NCBI GenBank assembly: GCA_021774995.1
Contig: JAJFIM010000273.1
Location: forward strand, 1-5,433
DNA: 5,433 nt
From: Alphaproteobacteria bacterium
GTDB taxonomy: Bacteria > Pseudomonadota > Alphaproteobacteria > SMXP01
Direction of reading: 5' to 3'
Under the pieces are notes generated by a model that saw nothing but the letters and a program-made list of their open reading frames with translations, did not search any database and was not told where the DNA came from. The stretch's first letter is position 1, and the number at the start of each line of letters is the position of its first letter. This document shows, piece after piece, positions 4,877-5,433 of the stretch. A program made the translations under genes and the position numbers.

Positions 4877-5433
4877 TTATTCCGCTGAGATCACACCGCG
4901 ATTGATCTGATCCAATTCGATGGATTCAAACAATGCTTGAAAATTACCCTCGCCAAACCCTTCATTGCCTTTACGCTGGATAATTTCAAAGAATATCGGC
5001 CCAATCACATTTTGCGTGAAAATTTGCAGCAGATAACCGCCCCCTTGCTCAGCGCCCCCGTCAAGCAAAACGCGTCTTAAGCGCAAAGCATCTTCATCTT
5101 CCTCATGATCGGGCAAGCGCGCGCGCAACTGATCATAATAGGCGCCATTGGTGTCCTGAAACACGATGCCATTTTCTCTCAAAGCATCGACGGTTTGGAA
5201 AATATCACGCGTTTCCAACGCCACATGCTGAATGCCTTCGCCATTATAATCACGCAAATATTCCTCGATCTGCGATTTATCATCCGAAGATTCATTTATG
5301 GGGATACGAATTTTGCCACAGGGGCTGGTCATGGCGCGGCTGACAAGCCCCGTGACCTTGCCCTCTATGTCAAAATATCGAAGCTCCCGAAAATTAAAGA
5401 TACGCTCATAAAACCCTGACCATTTCGCCATAT
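4877..5433 (-). CDS. hppD: 4-hydroxyphenylpyruvate dioxygenase, C-terminal half (partial)
   Basis: This non-heme Fe(II) enzyme converts 4-hydroxyphenylpyruvate to homogentisate with O2, a step of tyrosine catabolism. About 185 residues are present, against about 350-380 in the whole family, so the N-terminal half lies beyond the right edge. The ATG at 5431 is probably internal, because the family continues upstream of the WSGFYERIFNFRELRYFDI segment. Counting from that Met, visible hallmarks are SRAMTSPCGKIRIPINE (31-47), the iron ligand His69 in EGIQHVAL, and the iron ligand Glu149 in GPIFFEIIQRKG. The C-terminal gate region is GFGEGNFQALFESIE at 158-172. The other iron-binding His lies outside the window. 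The gene ends with TAA at 4879-4877, 22 bases from the convergent reductase. The sequence is unbroken and looks functional. Its promoter is not in the window, so regulation cannot be judged. Confidence 0.95.
   Translation of the reverse strand, partial: MAKWSGFYERIFNFRELRYFDIEGKVTGLVSRAMTSPCGKIRIPINESSDDKSQIEEYLRDYNGEGIQHVALETRDIFQTVDALRENGIVFQDTNGAYYDQLRARLPDHEEDEDALRLRRVLLDGGAEQGGGYLLQIFTQNVIGPIFFEIIQRKGNEGFGEGNFQALFESIELDQINRGVISAE

Noticed and set aside
5105..5419. Plus-strand ORF of 104 codons opposite the dioxygenase gene
   Set aside because: The minus strand clearly encodes 4-hydroxyphenylpyruvate dioxygenase with its iron ligands. The plus-strand frame has no family features and is a shadow.
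5429..5431. ATG at 5431 on the minus strand as the true start of the dioxygenase
   Set aside because: Starting there would give half of a normal-length enzyme lacking one iron-binding His. Known homologues continue upstream of this Met, so the gene is cut by the window edge.
1..5433. Defence system, toxin-antitoxin pair, prophage or insertion sequence
   Set aside because: All substantial genes belong to ordinary chromosomal families. No terminal inverted repeats, integrase, transposase or CRISPR-like spaced repeats were found on either strand.

Overview
The window looks like chromosomal DNA of a Gram-negative alphaproteobacterium. The reasons are moderate-to-high GC with Ala/Arg-rich proteins, two twin-arginine (Tat) type signal peptides, and a CHASE2 adenylate cyclase whose extracytoplasmic domain has the look of alphaproteobacterial family members. 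This assignment is from recognition of protein families only; no genus can be named. No mobile element, CRISPR array, tRNA or rRNA was seen.

Layout: (a) 1-47, the probable tail of an upstream gene overlapping the TTG start of the next one. (b) 40-1932, a membrane-bound CHASE2 class III adenylate cyclase. (c) 1974-2906, an M48 zinc metalloprotease with a Tat-like signal, same strand, 41 bases downstream. (d) 2896-3011, a compact regulatory gap. It holds a likely intrinsic terminator that overlaps the protease stop codon, a perfect TATAAT -10 box, a possible leaderless 10-codon leader ORF, a 14-bp tandem repeat containing ATG-TAG twice, and a small palindrome just before the next start. (e) 3012-3920, a DMT/EamA ten-helix transporter. 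(f) 3934-4854, a Tat-type aldo/keto reductase with a strong Shine-Dalgarno overlapping the transporter stop codon. (g) 4877-5433 on the minus strand, the C-terminal half of 4-hydroxyphenylpyruvate dioxygenase, running off the right edge and converging on the reductase.

The genes form three transcription blocks. The cyclase and the protease are probably co-transcribed and may continue an upstream operon. The transporter and the reductase are a tight two-gene operon with its own promoter. The dioxygenase gene, of tyrosine catabolism, comes in from the right on the opposite strand. No pathway linking all of them is evident. The cyclase makes a second messenger in response to an unknown periplasmic cue, and the protease probably serves envelope protein quality control. 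The transporter/reductase pair may handle a common small metabolite or carbonyl compound.

The coding genes are ordinary members of known families. The most unusual part is the roughly 115-base gap before the transporter, whose arrangement suggests post-transcriptional or translational control. That reading rests on short motifs and is speculative.
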